DNA of 64,000 nucleotides from Lumnitzera littorea. Lineage: Eukaryota > Streptophyta > Magnoliopsida > Myrtales > Combretaceae. The position numbers and the translations under genes are program-made. Below the pieces are notes generated by a model, which worked only from the letters and a program-made list of their open reading frames with translations, ran no database searches and was not told the DNA's origin. The stretch is from assembly GCA_024138015.1 (NCBI GenBank), contig JAMXBB010000006.1:75118300-75182299 (forward strand), read 5' to 3'. Positions 22,504 to 34,115 of this stretch are shown piece after piece (within the stretch, counting starts at the first letter, position 1; each line of letters begins with the position of its first letter).

Positions 22504-23417
22504 TGATGGGTTATCGACCACTAACTCACTAACTCGTGCACGCCTTAGAGGCCTCTAATCCTTCACCCAGAGAATTATCTCTTGCCAACCTACCAATGAG
22601 GAAAAACAGTACACAAAAGGTGGATGGCTAAATTCATTGAGTGCTCTAGGTTGGTATACTATGCTCTGTTCTCTCCCTTGTACTGATGCTAACTATCCTC
22701 TGGCCGAATGCTCAATGCCGAGTGATCTAACCTTCAGCTGCTAAGAGTTCCTATCAAGTAACGAGAGCTAGCCTCCTGCCGGTCAAGTACTTCTCTCTCA
22801 ACCTCCCTCTAACTCTCATGGCATTCCTTCTCATCTTGGTCTCTTTGTTACCACAACATCTTAATTCCTCTCACTTGCTGTGATTAGAGAATCTTTGTAT
22901 GAAACCAATGTTATGATACTACCTGTCCATCTCATCTAACCTTGTATTATTTTTCCCTTTTTGTCATTTTTCCCTTTTTCATAAGTGCTAAGAATTCTTA
23001 TTTTTGTATGTCTTTTTGTAATTTTTTTTATTTATATTGTTGCCCTAAGGACTTACCATAAATAGTCCCTTCTCCTTATAAGCCGGAATCATCTTACCCT
23101 ATAAAATAGACATTCAATATACAATTCTTGTGAGACTACCCTCTCGAAGTCCATTTTAATACACTCTTATCTAATCTTACTAAGTAACTTAGGATTAGTA
23201 GCAGGTAGACCTTAATGTGAACTTGTACATCATATCAAGTGAAGTGTCAAGTTGTGTTGTATTCATTGTTGTGTCATATCCTTTAAGCAGCTTCACATCA
23301 GCTACTCTAATCAGTTCGTCAACCTGCTCACCCTATTTTCTTTGATATTTCGAAGGACCCATTGGTTCAAATATGCCACAGTAAGTCCTAGTGATAACTA
23401 AGCTCCTAAGCACATCA
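22504..23417 (+). repeat. Putative 5' LTR of chromovirus-1
   Basis: Begins TGATGGGTTATCGACC and ends at CACATCA just before a tRNA-Met primer site, giving 914 bases, close to the 933 bases of the putative chromovirus-2 LTR. TATA-like sites CATAAATAG (23058) and CTATAAAATAG (23097-23107) sit in the second half. The left end is inferred from the length and start similarity to chromovirus-2, since no second copy is in the window. Confidence 0.5.
23097..23107 (+). promoter_or_regulatory. TATA box of chromovirus-1 LTR
   Basis: CCCTATAAAATAGAC about 320 bases before the primer site, with a second CATAAATAG some 40 bases upstream. Confidence 0.45.
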
Positions 23418-23425
23418 TATAATTC

Positions 23426-23438
23426 TTGGTATCAAAGC
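23426..23438 (+). other. Primer-binding site, initiator tRNA-Met (chromovirus-1)
   Basis: TTGGTATCAAAGC differs by one base from the TTGGTATCAGAGC used by many plant chromoviruses. Confidence 0.8.
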
Positions 23439-23639
23439 TTGAGGTTATGACTGAGAGCTATGTGGTTATAGTCCCTACTAGTTTGTTGTTCGTGATATTC
23501 TATTTTCATTTGGAAGAATAAAGTAAGTTAAAAGTTCATAGTTCATATGATATTTGTGTGCACAAGGATTTCTTGTGAGAAGAATATTTTTTGACACTTC
23601 GTTTTGAGAATGTCAAATCCTAGTGTTTAAGGAGAGATT

Positions 23640-24800
23640 AACGATGCCAAGAGTGATGCTCATGGTTATAGTCGAGTTACCCAGCAAACACCATGTACTA
23701 CTGATGAGCAGATACAAGACCTTACTGTTATTGTAGCTAATTTAGTTGTTTCAGTACAAAGAGTCTTAGAGGCTGGGCTATGAGGGTCGTGAAATGAGAG
23801 ATAGGCTGAGAAGACAGTTGAATAAACCGCATGCACCAAAGCCTATTCTCGTGAACTAAGCACTACTACAACGTGTTGAAAGAATGGCAAGAAGGAGGTT
23901 AGAATTGGATGAAGTTGAGGAGTATGAAGAGGAAGAATAGTATGTTGAAGTTGACGAGCGTGAACTTAAGGCTCCTAGGGGCATTGAATACCTTAAAGTA
24001 TAGATTCTAAGCTTCAATGAGTTTGGTAGTGTTGACGACTACTTAGATTGGGAAGAGAAGATCGAGAAGATATTCGTCTTCTATGATTATGAAGACACTA
24101 CCCATATTCAAGTAGTCACATTAGAATTTTCTAGATATACAGAAATGTGGCTGAAGAAGCTGTAAAGTGTTCGCCTAAGGGCCAGATGCGAAATTCGAAC
24201 ATAGAATGAGATGAAGAGAGTTCTGAGAAGTAGGTTCATTCCCTAATACTACAAGCAAGACACTTTCCTATGTCTACAAGATTTGAGATAAGGTAACCCG
24301 TTGGTGGATAACTATGTTCGAGAGTTTTAGTTACTCATGATTCATTGTAATGTTGATGAACCTAAGATGCGAACTATCATAAGGTTCACTTTTGGACTAA
24401 GAACTGAAATTGGTCATATTGTGGAATTACAAACGTTAGGAAGTTTATATGAGACCATTCGAGCAGTGTAAAGGGTTGAGAGGCAAAGATGGAGCCAGCA
24501 TAGCTAACATGGATTGTTGAACCGAAGTAGTTTGCTAAGCCAATTAGACTATGGCCGTGCATTGAACAGTTCTAAGGTGTATCACCAAAGACTAATACCA
24601 AGATGGCCAGAAGAAGGTTAAGGTAAGGGTAAGGCCAAGGCCAAGGAACTTAAGGTTTGAAGAGACTACGAACAGAGCTTAGGAAGAAAGACCCAAGAAA
24701 TCAAATGCTTTAAATGTCTCGATTATAGGTACGTAGCTAGTCGATGTCCAAACCGCCGAGTCATAAGTACAAAGGGAGACAAGCACCAATTTAAGGTAAA
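23640..24800 (+). pseudogene. Chromovirus-1 Gag remnant
   Basis: Structural protein of the particle. Conceptual translation shows FNEFGSVDDYLDWEEKIEKIF (24010-24080), a Gag-core block with FIPXYYKQDTFLCLQDLR near 24230-24290, YVREF and MIHCNVDEPKMRTI (24300-24380), and a nucleocapsid zinc knuckle CFKCLDYRYVASRC at 24706-24747, in which the usual His is Tyr. The block order is that of chromovirus Gag. Stops are frequent and often replace Gln or Trp codons. It is followed by protease at 24990. Confidence 0.8.
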
Positions 24801-24989
24801 GAGTGCAAGAGAAGGAGAGGAAGAGATGGGAATTCAACAAATGCTGGAAGAGTTTCAAGAATACCCTGATGCCGAGATACCTCTTGAGGGCAATGCGGAG
24901 TACTATTTTTTCGTTTAACAGTCTCTCAGTACTTTTATGGCTGATGAGAATGAGTAGAAGGAGAACCTATTCTACAGGTATTGTTGAGT

Positions 24990-25198
24990 AAATGGCAAGC
25001 TATGTACCTTGATCATTGATGAAGGGAGCTGTACCAATGTCATAACACAAGGGGTAGTTAAGGCTATGAAATTATCAACCCTCCTATACCCTAAGCCGTA
25101 CAAGATATACTAGCTGAATGAGAAAGGAAGCTTACATGTTGCTAAACAAGTTAGAGTACCAATTACCATTGGTGAGAGGTACATAGACGAGGTGTTAT
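24990..25198 (+). pseudogene. Chromovirus-1 protease, 5' part (split)
   Basis: Translation reads NGKLCTLIIDEGSCTNVITQ (24990-25050), the chromovirus DSGSCTN active site with Ser changed to Glu; the catalytic Asp is at 25018-25020. ITIGERYIDEVLL then runs up to the insertion point of Athila-1. The same frame continues beyond Athila-1 at 37142. Catalytic Asp kept, but stops upstream and the insertion inactivate it. Confidence 0.85.
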
Positions 25199-26426
25199 TG
25201 ATATCAGGCAAGTGCACCTATCAATTTTAATATAGTGGATGTGAGTCCGAGTCGATCCCTCAGAGACTTCGAATACTAATATTAACCTTAGCTCTATTAT
25301 TTAACCGGAAAATTGTGATGAGTTGAATGAATTAAAAATACTAAAATTAACAAACTAACCTAATTATGAGACTTGATTAAGCAATTTAGAAAGCGATAAA
25401 ATTAAGAACGACTTCAAGAAGGTAATAATATATTTAGGAATTATTTCCCCTAGTGTTTAACATGTGACAGCTTAAAATACATCCAATTCAATCTCTATTA
25501 TTCTTGACTGGAGGGATTCACAATTAAAGTTAATACCTTTCTCAAGCATATTAATCCTAATCCTAAATTATTTACCGAAATCTCTTCTCTTAGTAATATA
25601 ATTCAGAATCGCATTAATGTATAATGAATTCCCACACAAACGAACAACTTTCCAGAAGAAACATGTATCTTATCTCTAATTACACATGTAATTCTCTCTA
25701 ATTATGTCAAGATCTCATTACACATGTAATTTCTCAATCATCATGCATAATATCATAGATTGATACTCTAGAAATATCAATTAACAATTAAATAACATAA
25801 TTGAATCAAGAAAAGATAAAAACTTTATTGAAAATTATTAACCAATCTAATAGTCACATGAAACCCTAGGTTCCATAATCTTAAATACAAGAATCTTAAG
25901 CTATCGTAATGAAACTAAAAATGAATTCCAACAAAACCAATAAATAAGACATGAAAAACCCCTTTTGTTGATGATAAATCTCTTCAATCTTGAAGTTGGG
26001 TGTTGCTTTCGCCTTTTTCTCCTCCTTCTCTTCAAGTCTCTTCTCTTTTTAACGTCTCTTGTTCTGTACGAAAACCTAGTATGTCCTTTTATAATGTATT
26101 GTAAGGTTTCCGTTTTTGTCACCAGACACGGCCTGGGATACAGTCATGTCCCCAAGTTATGTAACTTTCTGACTTTGGCAAATCTTCCTGGATGGATACA
26201 GCTTGGGGATACAGTTGTGTAACTTCAAAACTTCATAACTCATTCATTTGAACTCCAAATTGAGTGAAACTTGATTCCTTTTCTTCGTTTTCAATCCAAG
26301 AATGCGTTCAAACCTTGAAATCAAAATTTTACTCAATTAAGTATCAATTTCTTTAAAGAAAACCAAAGATGTAAAGGAAATACTATAAAATCATCATCTG
26401 AAATATATTTAAAATCAAAGTTATCA
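25199..26426 (-). repeat. Athila-1 3' LTR
   Basis: 1228 bases. On the plus strand it runs TGATATCAGGCAAGTGCACC ... AAGTTATCA. It carries two diverged copies (26124-26230) of the ACACGGSC...GTGTCCC...GTGTAACTTTCTG unit that forms the tandem array at 29780-30212. Confidence 0.95.
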
Positions 26427-26441
26427 AACTTCCCCACACCT
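26427..26441 (-). other. Polypurine tract of Athila-1
   Basis: Minus-strand AGGTGTGGGGAAGTT abuts the LTR start TGATAACTTTG. Athila-2 has the equivalent ATTTAGGGGTGGTGAT at 44745-44760, and the sequence upstream is also shared (CTTGTCCTCAAG here, CTTGTACTCAAG there). Confidence 0.85.
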
Positions 26442-27797
26442 AAGCATTTGCTTGTCCTCAAGTAAATAAATCAGAACAAAAATTTTAGGACAAGAAATGC
26501 TAAACAAAATTTATTACTATTTAGGAAACTGGTGAACAAATACACTTTACCCGAAGAAAGGTAAGAAAAGCACTTTCAATTAACTCGCAATAATAAAGTC
26601 AATCAATTTCACCCTTAACAATGTCATAATTTCACTTGACCATATTCGAATGCTCCAACAATACTTAATACTAGAGTTCATTAGTTAGTTTATGGAACTC
26701 AAAATTTACCCGAGTCATTTAACCAAGGATTCTTAAACTAAAAATTGGATTTAACATCTTGCCAACTGGGAAAGAGTCATAAAAATTTTGTTTATTTGAC
26801 TAAAGTGTATACAATTCTCTCTTCAATCTCACCAAGTGCCATAATTCAAAACAAACACATTTTACATCCACTCATCCTCTGATCATCCCCCTAGTTTATG
26901 CTTTTGCTGGGAGGTCTTTTAAATTTACTTTATTAAAGCACAATTGTGTTGGTAGAGGGAAAGAATCTCACTCTTCCGATGGACCAAGACCGATCCATAC
27001 CAACTTATTCCTTATATTGATAGCGAGAAAGAACCTTTCTCTTCTGACGAACCAAGGCCAATCCATAGCAATTTTTTTTCATTAGAATTGGCATTGGGAC
27101 TTAATTTCGCTCTTCTGACGGACCAAGACGAATCCTTACCAATTTTTTCTATTCATACACTTGTTATTACTTTTGACCTCCAATCATTGTGATTTTTCAA
27201 GGGTTTCTCAAAAGAAGAATTTCATTTATTTGTTTGCTAAAAATTATAAGGCTCTAAAAATTTCTAAGAGAAATGTATACATAAAAGTAAATTTAAAAAT
27301 AACCATGACTAACTCTCAATTAGTAATGTTGCTCCAATCTTAAGTCTTAGAGTCCCAAGCTAAATAACTCGCAACTTTGCCCTCCACAGATTTGACTAAT
27401 CAATTCTATTATAATATAATAAGATCAATAATGATCAAGATGACACAGTTAATTTGGCTCAACACTTGTTAATCACCTATTGCAAGTTAACTTAAAAATT
27501 AATTGGGTCAAATGTGAATAATTAGTCTCCTAAACAGTAACAAATTCATATATATCCATTCCCTACACTTAATAACGTACAGTGTCCTCAATGTACGACT
27601 AAGAAAGCATAGCAGCAAGATATGAAACAAGAAAAATCATCATAGGGAAAAAGGAAATACATGTATTGAAAAAAAAACTAATACTTCCCTCCTAGTCAAA
27701 AATAAGGTGAAGAAGTTCATAACGAAGAAGCATCATCATTACATGTCTAATTGCACATGCCTTAGCTAACTAAAAACAACACAAAAAAAAAAATGAA
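26442..27797. other. Athila-1 3' untranslated region
   Basis: No coding signal. Between about 26960 and 27150 a unit of roughly 65-85 bases containing TCTTCTGACGGACCAAG(A/G)C(C/G)AATCC and TACCAATTTTTT is present about three times in diverged form. The rest is AT-rich. Confidence 0.6.
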
Positions 27798-29066
27798 CTA
27801 AGAAGAGGGATCGGAATCCGTCTCTCCATCATCCTCATTAGATGGTGCCTCCGCCATGGTTTCATCATCGTCTGCTTCATTGCCCTCAACATCCTCTTCA
27901 CTACCCCCAGCCGCCTCATCCTCACCACCCACATCATCCTCTTCCTCACTCTCACTATCCTCATCATGTGCATCCGACTCTTTCATCTTGAGAAATTTTT
28001 CCATTTTGTCTTGGCGGATATGAAGTTTATCTACACTTTCTCAGATATAACGAACCTCAGTCATCAACATATCAAATTTGTCTTCAAAGCTTGCTGAAGA
28101 CGTCTGGCCTCGAGATGTGCTACATAAGTGTTGACCTTGACGTCTCGTTGGTAAAAGGTTCATGAGTCGGAATGAATTAAGTCGCATAGGAGTGACTTGA
28201 TTGACTAAGGTAAGCGAGGGCTAAACGACAACCTTAGTCCGCATGGCCTGCACAAGTAAGGTGATGTAGGCGCCACAACAAATATGCCCTTTCTTCCGTG
28301 TAGTGGTTGCTTGGTGGCTAAAAAGTTCAACTAGCTCAATGGCTAGATTGATGGGGTGTTTATGAATAACACTACACAAATAGAGGCAATCCTTATTGGA
28401 AACCACACTGGTGCTGAGGCCTCGGCCAGTCAATGTATGTGCAAAGAGCCAATGAAAAACATGATATTCAGGTTTGACCAATTGAGAAGCCTTACTCTTT
28501 GTTGGGTCATAAGCATCACCAACATTCATTTCGTTCCAAAACATTCCTGATGTTACTCCACGTAGAAAATGACATGATAGACATTGGAACTCTTCTGTCT
28601 GTGTATATCTATCCTCATAAAGACCGAGATATTTGCCCAATTAAGCTATTGTTATGTAGAAAGGGTGGCCACTCAAAGTGAAATAGAGTTTGCGTTTGGG
28701 GCCCATGCCACTAGCACTCTCTTTATCAAGTTTGTATGTACATAAAAACTCCAATGTTATCTCTTTATAAACGAGAGCTTCAAGAGATAAAAATCGCTCC
28801 CAAATGGTTCCCTCCAAGAGTTCTTTCATTTCTATTGTAAGCTTCAATTGAGCGAGAACATCCCAATCCAAACAAAGGGTGTCACTGAAGGGCTTGTTTT
28901 TAAGTAAATTATAGCATTGCGACTGGTATTCTTCTTTGAATTGAAGCATTGGGTACTTTATCAGAGGGAGAGTGGCTAATGGTTCAAAAATTGCACCTTC
29001 TTGTGTTGAAGATGATGCTACATATTTGGATTTTCTTCGAACGGTAAGCTTTGTACGATTTGCCAT
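27798..29066 (-). pseudogene. Athila ORF-1 / env-like protein, three in-frame stops
   Basis: A single minus-strand frame of 423 codons starting MANRTKLTVRRKSKYV at 29066 and ending DGETDSDPSS before 27798. Stops interrupt it near 28640 (TAA), 28220 (TAG) and 28047 (TGA); each can be explained by one C-to-T change. Position after integrase and the block order (LPLIKYPMLQF..., LDWDVLAQL, LEFLCTYKL, YITIA, then LIELVELFSHQATTT-like and a CCGAYITLL-like block) fit the Athila ORF-1 family (PF03078), long discussed as env-like. No hydrophobic signal peptide or membrane segment is evident. The last 70 residues are extremely acidic (Asp/Glu runs). The second reading frame across the acidic tail is a shadow. 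Function unproven for the family. Confidence 0.8.
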
Positions 29067-29779
29067 TGACTACCTAAGGAGAAACACCAAGCCAAATCAA
29101 AAACGCACATCCTTGCCACACTTAATTCAAATGAAGACAGAGGGATAAAGGATTAACAATAAAGAATATTGAAAGAATTCTCATTAGGACATTTACACAA
29201 ACATGCAGAGTGCATCCACAAAACTAGTTGGTGTAAGAGCAATAGTTAGCAAATTCATCCAACTAAGTATACATCAAACGCAATACATTACAATCAACTT
29301 GAAAAGAAAGCGTCCCAACACATCAAAGACGCTAAATGCCCAAAATCACTCTCACAATGCTAACCCTAACTGGCATAATTGAATCATGATTATCAATTGG
29401 CAAACAAAATTCAGATTTGAGAGATCATACAAGAATATCTAACCAAAAGAGGCATCATAAAGGCACTAAAATTGAGCAACACAAGGCAATTGTGTATGTC
29501 TATTATAAAAGAATAAAAAGGAAGGATATTCTCAGACAAAATGCATGTACCAATTCACAAAAGACCTAAATGTTGGGTAGCTAAACATGCCTAACAATGA
29601 GGAAAATACAGCATAAACAAGGGAGGACAGAAAAAAAGAAAAAAATTAGGAGAACTTACTTGGATCAGGAACGTGAGGAGAAGATGGAGAGAAAATGAAA
29701 TGTGAAATGAATATGCATTGATGTTTGTAAGTGTTTGAGAGGGTATGTGTGTATTTTAATAAATTGTGCAGGGCGTGTA
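29067..29779. other. Athila-1 spacer upstream of the env-like frame
   Basis: AT-rich noncoding sequence between the tandem array and the env-like start. No family similarity. It may hold a splice acceptor or internal promoter for the downstream frame, but nothing decisive is visible. Confidence 0.5.
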
Positions 29780-30212
29780 CAGAATCGTGTGGGTGCTAGG
29801 CAAACACGAGTTGGGACATGACCATGTCCCACGCCCATGTAACTCTCTATTTGCGATGCCTTACTTGGGCGAACACGGGCTGGGACACAACCGTATCCCA
29901 CGCCTGTGTAACTCTCTGTGTTCATACGTTAATACTGGATGCACACGGGCAAGGACACAACCGTGTCCCATGCCCGTGTAACTTTCTGTTTGGACGGCAT
30001 AAGGCTGGGCGTACACGGGCTGGGACACAACCGTATCCTATGCCCGTGTAACTTTCTATAGGTGTTGCATAAGGCTGGGCACACACAGGCTGGGACACAA
30101 CCATATCCCATACTCGTGTAACTTTCTGTGGGTGTTAGTTCATTAAAGGGGCCTGGATGGACACGGGCTAGAACATGACCGTATCCCATGCTCGTATAAC
30201 TTTCTGTTCTGT
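29780..30212. repeat. Six-unit tandem array (about 70-76 bp units) in Athila-1
   Basis: Units start near 29790, 29860, 29937, 30006, 30076 and 30152. Each has an ACACGGGC-like block, a GGGACACAACC block, a GTATCCCATGCCCGTGT-like block and GTAACTTTCTG, followed by a variable linker often with GCATAAGGC. ACACGGGC and GCCCGTGT are inverted within each unit, so every unit can fold into a hairpin. Several frames stay open across the array on both strands; they are by-products of the repeat. Located between integrase and the env-like frame. Confidence 0.92.
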
Positions 30213-30439
30213 TTTTTTTTTTTAACCTAAATTCATGAATTTAAAAATACAAGAAACTTAAAAAAATAAAAGTACTTAAACTATAAAAATAAGACAAAGA
30301 AAACTAAAGAGAGAAAAAAAAATGAAACTAAAAGGGAAAAGCCTATGACTAAAATTGAAACAAATAAAAGAAGTAAAGGAAAGTTAGATAAAAGAAAAAT
30401 AAAATGGAATAAACTTAAAGAACTAAAGTGTGAGCAAAG
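30213..30439. other. A-rich spacer after integrase
   Basis: Mostly A-rich on the plus strand (T-rich in element sense), with no coding signal. It separates integrase from the tandem array. Confidence 0.6.
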
Positions 30440-31740
30440 TTACACATGGGTTGCCTCCCAAGAAGCACTATAGTTAACATCAATAACTCAACGGGATACG
30501 TCTTCTCATGATAGTCCTATTGAGTGGAGATAAAACTCCTCTCGTTTAACATGCTCTAAGTTTCTACTCAAGTATAACTTCAATCGTTGCCCATTTACCT
30601 TAAATGTGCCTTTCTTCGGTTGTGTAACTTCTACAGTCCCATACGGGAAAACTTGTGTAATTGTAAATGATCCAGACTACCTAGATTTCAACTTACCTAG
30701 GAATAACCGAAGGCGAGAATTATACAAAAGAACATGATCGCCTTCTTTAAATTGTTGACCTTGTTTGATACACTTATCATAGTACTTTTTGGCCCTTTCT
30801 TTGTATAATTTGGAGTTCTCATATGCTGTCGCTCGCCATTCCTCTAGTTCATTCAATTGAAGTTTCCTGTGAGAACCTGCACGCTCAAAATCAACATTAG
30901 CACTCTTAATTGCCTAATAAGCCTTATATTCAATCTCTACCGATAAATGACAAGCCTTCCGATATATAAGTCGATAGGGTGTGGTCCCTAATGGGGTTTT
31001 GTAAGCGGTTCTGTATGCCCATAGAGCATCATCCAACTTTTCTGACCAATCTCTCCTATGATACTCTACGGTTTTTTCAAGAATTCGCTTAAGATCGCGA
31101 TTGGCAACTTCTACTTGGCTACTACTTTAGGGGTGGTATGGGGTGGCTATTCTATGTGTAACGCCATAACGTTTCAACACTTGGTCGAGTTGGGCATTAC
31201 AAAAGTGTGTTCCCCTATCACTTATAATTGTCCTAGGGATGCCAAATCAAGAAAATAGGCCTTTCAAGAATTATTTTACTACCTTAACATCATTAGTATG
31301 TAGGGCTTTAGCTTCCACCCACTTAGAGATGTAGTCAATAGCTACTAAGATATATTTATTTCCATTAGAGTTCAGGAATGGACCCATGAAATCGATCCCC
31401 CACACATCGAATACCTCGACCTCGATGATGGGGTTTTGTGGCATTTCATCCCTACGAGATATATTCCCCACTCATTGACAATGATCATAAATCTCAATGT
31501 ATTTCTGGGCATCTTTGAATAAGATAGGCCAATAAAATCCAACCTTTAGGACCTTATGAGTTGTCTTATTGGCATTATGATGCCCACCCGTAGGCCCCGA
31601 ATGATAGTGGCTCAAAATTCTCCATCCTTCGAGGTATGGTACACACCTTCGAATAACATGATCTGCACATACTTTAAACAGGTAAGGATCATCCCAAAAA
31701 TAATGTTTCACATCAGAAAAAATTTCTTCTTTTACTGGTG
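30440..31740 (-). pseudogene. Athila-1 integrase, interrupted
   Basis: Inserts element cDNA in intact relatives. The zinc-binding region is at 31472-31711 (HYHSGPTGGHHNANKT, then IYDHC). The catalytic core follows: VWGIDFMGPFLNSNGNKYI (31340-31420), IISDRGTHF (near 31220-31240) and SQVEVANRDLKRI (near 31085-31125), so all three acidic residues D, D and E are present. The C-terminal part reads LYKERAKKYYDKCIKQGQQF, and GDHVLLYNSRLRLF near 30690-30760, then VNGQRLKLYL. About seven stops interrupt it (for example W to stop after DHCQ, Q to stop after YHP). Same frame for most of its length. Confidence 0.88.
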
Positions 31741-31794
31741 TGGAAGTCCCTTCGGTATAATCCTAGTAGCTAAAAAATTAGCGATATCCACGAA

Positions 31795-32180
31795 CTAAGG
31801 AATTTCCATATCACTTACCTGGGCGATGGCATAGAGTCGCTCCTTAAGGAATTCATCCTTAATCTCATTCTCATCGAGCATTTCTAAGTTTGGATTCTCC
31901 AATCGAGATAGGTGATCTACTGCTAAATTCTCAGCACCTTTTTTATCTTTGATCTCCACATCAAACTCTTGTAGCAACAAGATCCACCTAATCAGTCTTG
32001 GTTTTGCATCTGGTTTTGCTAACAAGTACCTAAGGGTAGAATAATCAGTATAAACAATTACTTTAGATAGAAGCAAATAAGAGCAAAACTTATCAAAGGC
32101 AAAAACAATTACTAGCAACTCTTTTTCGATAGTAGTGTAGTTCTCCTAAACATTAGTAAGAGTTTTGCTAACAGAGTGAA
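31795..32180 (-). pseudogene. Athila-1 RNase H
   Basis: Removes template RNA. The frame 31795-32118 includes VIVFAFDKFCSYLL, IVYTDYSTLRYLLAKPDAK, and LLLQEFDVEIKDKKGAENL with DHLSRL. The upstream portion NYTTIEKELL (32118-32160) is separated from the reverse transcriptase by a stop (near 32155). The Asp of YTDYS and the HLSRL end are kept, as usual for Athila. A frameshift separates it from integrase (between 31711 and 31795). Confidence 0.88.
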
Positions 32181-33420
32181 TTGGTTAAAAGTGCTTATCC
32201 CGCCTTTGCCCCAGCACTGCCCCAACTGCGTGATCACTTGCGTCACACATAAGTTCAAAGGGAAGTGCCCAATCAGGTACTACCATGATTGGAGCATTGG
32301 TAAGTTTCTCTTTAAGGATATTAAAAGCTTTCAAACACTGTTGAGAGAAAACATAAGGTACATCCTTCTCTAATAACTTAGTCAAAAGGCGAGCAATTTT
32401 TGAGATATCCTTAATAAATCGCCTATAAAAACCTGCATGCCCTAAAAAGCTTCTTATGGCCTTAACTGAGGTTAGAGACGGGAGTCTTGCAATCACATCC
32501 ACTTTGGCAATATCCACCTCAATTCCTCGATATGAGATCTTATGGCCCAGCACAATACCCTCTTATAACATGAAGTGGGACTTCTCCTAGTTGAGGACAA
32601 GATTGGTCTCTTCACACTTGGTAAGTACCTTATCCAAATTATTCAAACAATAGTCAAATGAGTTGCCAAAAACTGAAAAATCATCCATAAATACCTTCAT
32701 TATGTCCTCAATCAAATCATCAAAAATGGCTAACGTACATCATTAGAATGTTGCAGGTGTATTGCAAAGACCAAAAGGCATTCTGCAGTAAGCAAAGGTG
32801 CCATAAAGACAAGTGAAAGTGGTCTTCTCTTGATCTTCTGGTGCAATAGGTATCTGAAAATAACCAAATAAGCCATCTAGAAAACAATAAAACATATGTC
32901 CAGCTAGTCGTTCTATCATTTGATCAATAAAAGGTAAGGGGAAATGGTCTTTACGTGTAGCATCATTTAACTTTCGATAATTGATACATACACGCCAACC
33001 TGTTACCGTTCTATCACCTATGAACTATCAGAGATAAGATATATCATACCTACATCAAGGAGTTTGATAACTTCCTTTTTTACTACCTCTTTCATGTTTG
33101 GATTCAAGCGTCTCTGGAGCTGTACAACCGGCTTGTAGTCTTCTTCCATTAAAATCTTATGAGTACAAAAGGAGGGATTTATACCTCGAATATCAGATAT
33201 TTTCCAAGCAATGGCCCTCTTATGCTCCTTGAGTACTTTCAGCAACCTTTCTCTCTGTTCTTCTTCTAAATTGGATGCTATAATTACCAGTAATTTGGAG
33301 TCCTTCTCTAAGAAGGCATATTCCAAGTAGTCAGGTAATTGCTTTAACTCCAATACTGGTGGTTCCTCAATTGAAGGTTTTAACTATGCTTCCTTCCTCT
33401 TTTCAAACTCTTCAAACCCT
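32181..33420 (-). pseudogene. Athila-1 reverse transcriptase, two frameshifts
   Basis: RNA-dependent DNA polymerase. The frame 33018-33353 holds the N-terminal part (WKISDIRGINPSFCTHKI). After a frameshift near 33000 come ATRKDHFPLPFIDQMIERL, FYCFLDGLFGYFQIPIAP, AYCRMPFGLCNTPATF, then KVFMDDFSVFGNSFDYCLNN with the active-site FMDD intact at 32679-32692. The frame 32185-32553 holds the thumb/connection (GHKISYRGIEVDIAKVDVI, SFLGHAGFYRRFIKDISKI, LMCDASDHAVGAVLGQRRDK). Stops lie near 32155, 32555, 32575 and 32740. Catalytic residues look complete, but frame breaks make it non-functional as it stands. Confidence 0.9.
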
Positions 33421-34115
33421 TTCTCAATAGAGGTAGGTTTTATTTGCCTCCAATTGGGCTACCACCTCGAATTTGATAGGATCTTCCGAAGCTTCTTCCA
33501 TGCTTAATTGCAAGCAACTCTCCAACAGATCTTTAAAAAGAACTTCATGCATATAACTTGAAACAAAAGTTTCAGTAACGTCCAAAAGATAGCAAGTATC
33601 ATCCTGATCAACAGACTTTTTCATAGCTTCAGAAATTTTAAACATGATCTCTTCATCTCCTACTCTAAGAATGAGCTTGCCATCACTAACATCAATGATA
33701 GCCCTAGCGGTAGCAACTCAAAATCTTCATCCATGTCCAATATCACAAAGTCAACTGGAAAAATAAATTTACCCACTTGGACTAATACATCCTCAATAAC
33801 ACCTCTAGGATACGTCACAGATCTATCAACTAATTGCAAGCTCATGCGTGTGGGTTTAGGTTCCCCTAATCCTAGTTTCTTAAAAAATTTATAAGGCATT
33901 AAATTGATGCTAGCACCTAAATCAGCTAAAGCTTTATCAACTAACAAGTTACCAATATGACAAGGAATTGTAAAACTTCCTGGGTCTTTTAGCTTCTTGG
34001 GCAACTTGTTTTGCACGATTGCAAAACATTCTTCACCTAATATGACTGTAGAAAGCTCCTCAAGCTTCCTCTTGTTGGATAACAAATCTTTCAAGAACTT
34101 AGCGTACTTCGGCAT
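33421..34115 (-). pseudogene. Athila-1 aspartic protease region
   Basis: The frame 33660-34115 begins MPKYAKFLKDLLSNKRKL and carries DKALADLGASINLMPYKFF. DLGAS is the Athila protease active site. LQLVDRSVTYPRGVIEDVLV and FVILDMDEDFELLPL follow, the usual C-terminal part. A frameshift near 33655 leads into 33424-33645 (DDTCYLLDVTETFV), the linker to reverse transcriptase, and a compensating shift near 33420 restores the original frame. Confidence 0.88.

Noticed and set aside
23426..23438. tRNA-Met gene fragment
   Set aside because: Only the 13 bases complementary to the tRNA 3' end are present, directly after an LTR end; it is a primer-binding site.
28356..28681. Plus-strand frames opposite the env-like ORF
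   Set aside because: Shadows; the minus-strand frame is continuous over 423 codons with family features.
29665..30189. Several overlapping open frames on both strands
   Set aside because: They are frames kept open by the 70-76 bp tandem array; all show the same repeated peptide and none continues outside it.
29780..30212. CRISPR-like array of palindromic repeats with spacers
   Set aside because: Units are whole tandem repeats with diverged linkers in a plant retrotransposon; spacers are not unique and there is no cas context.
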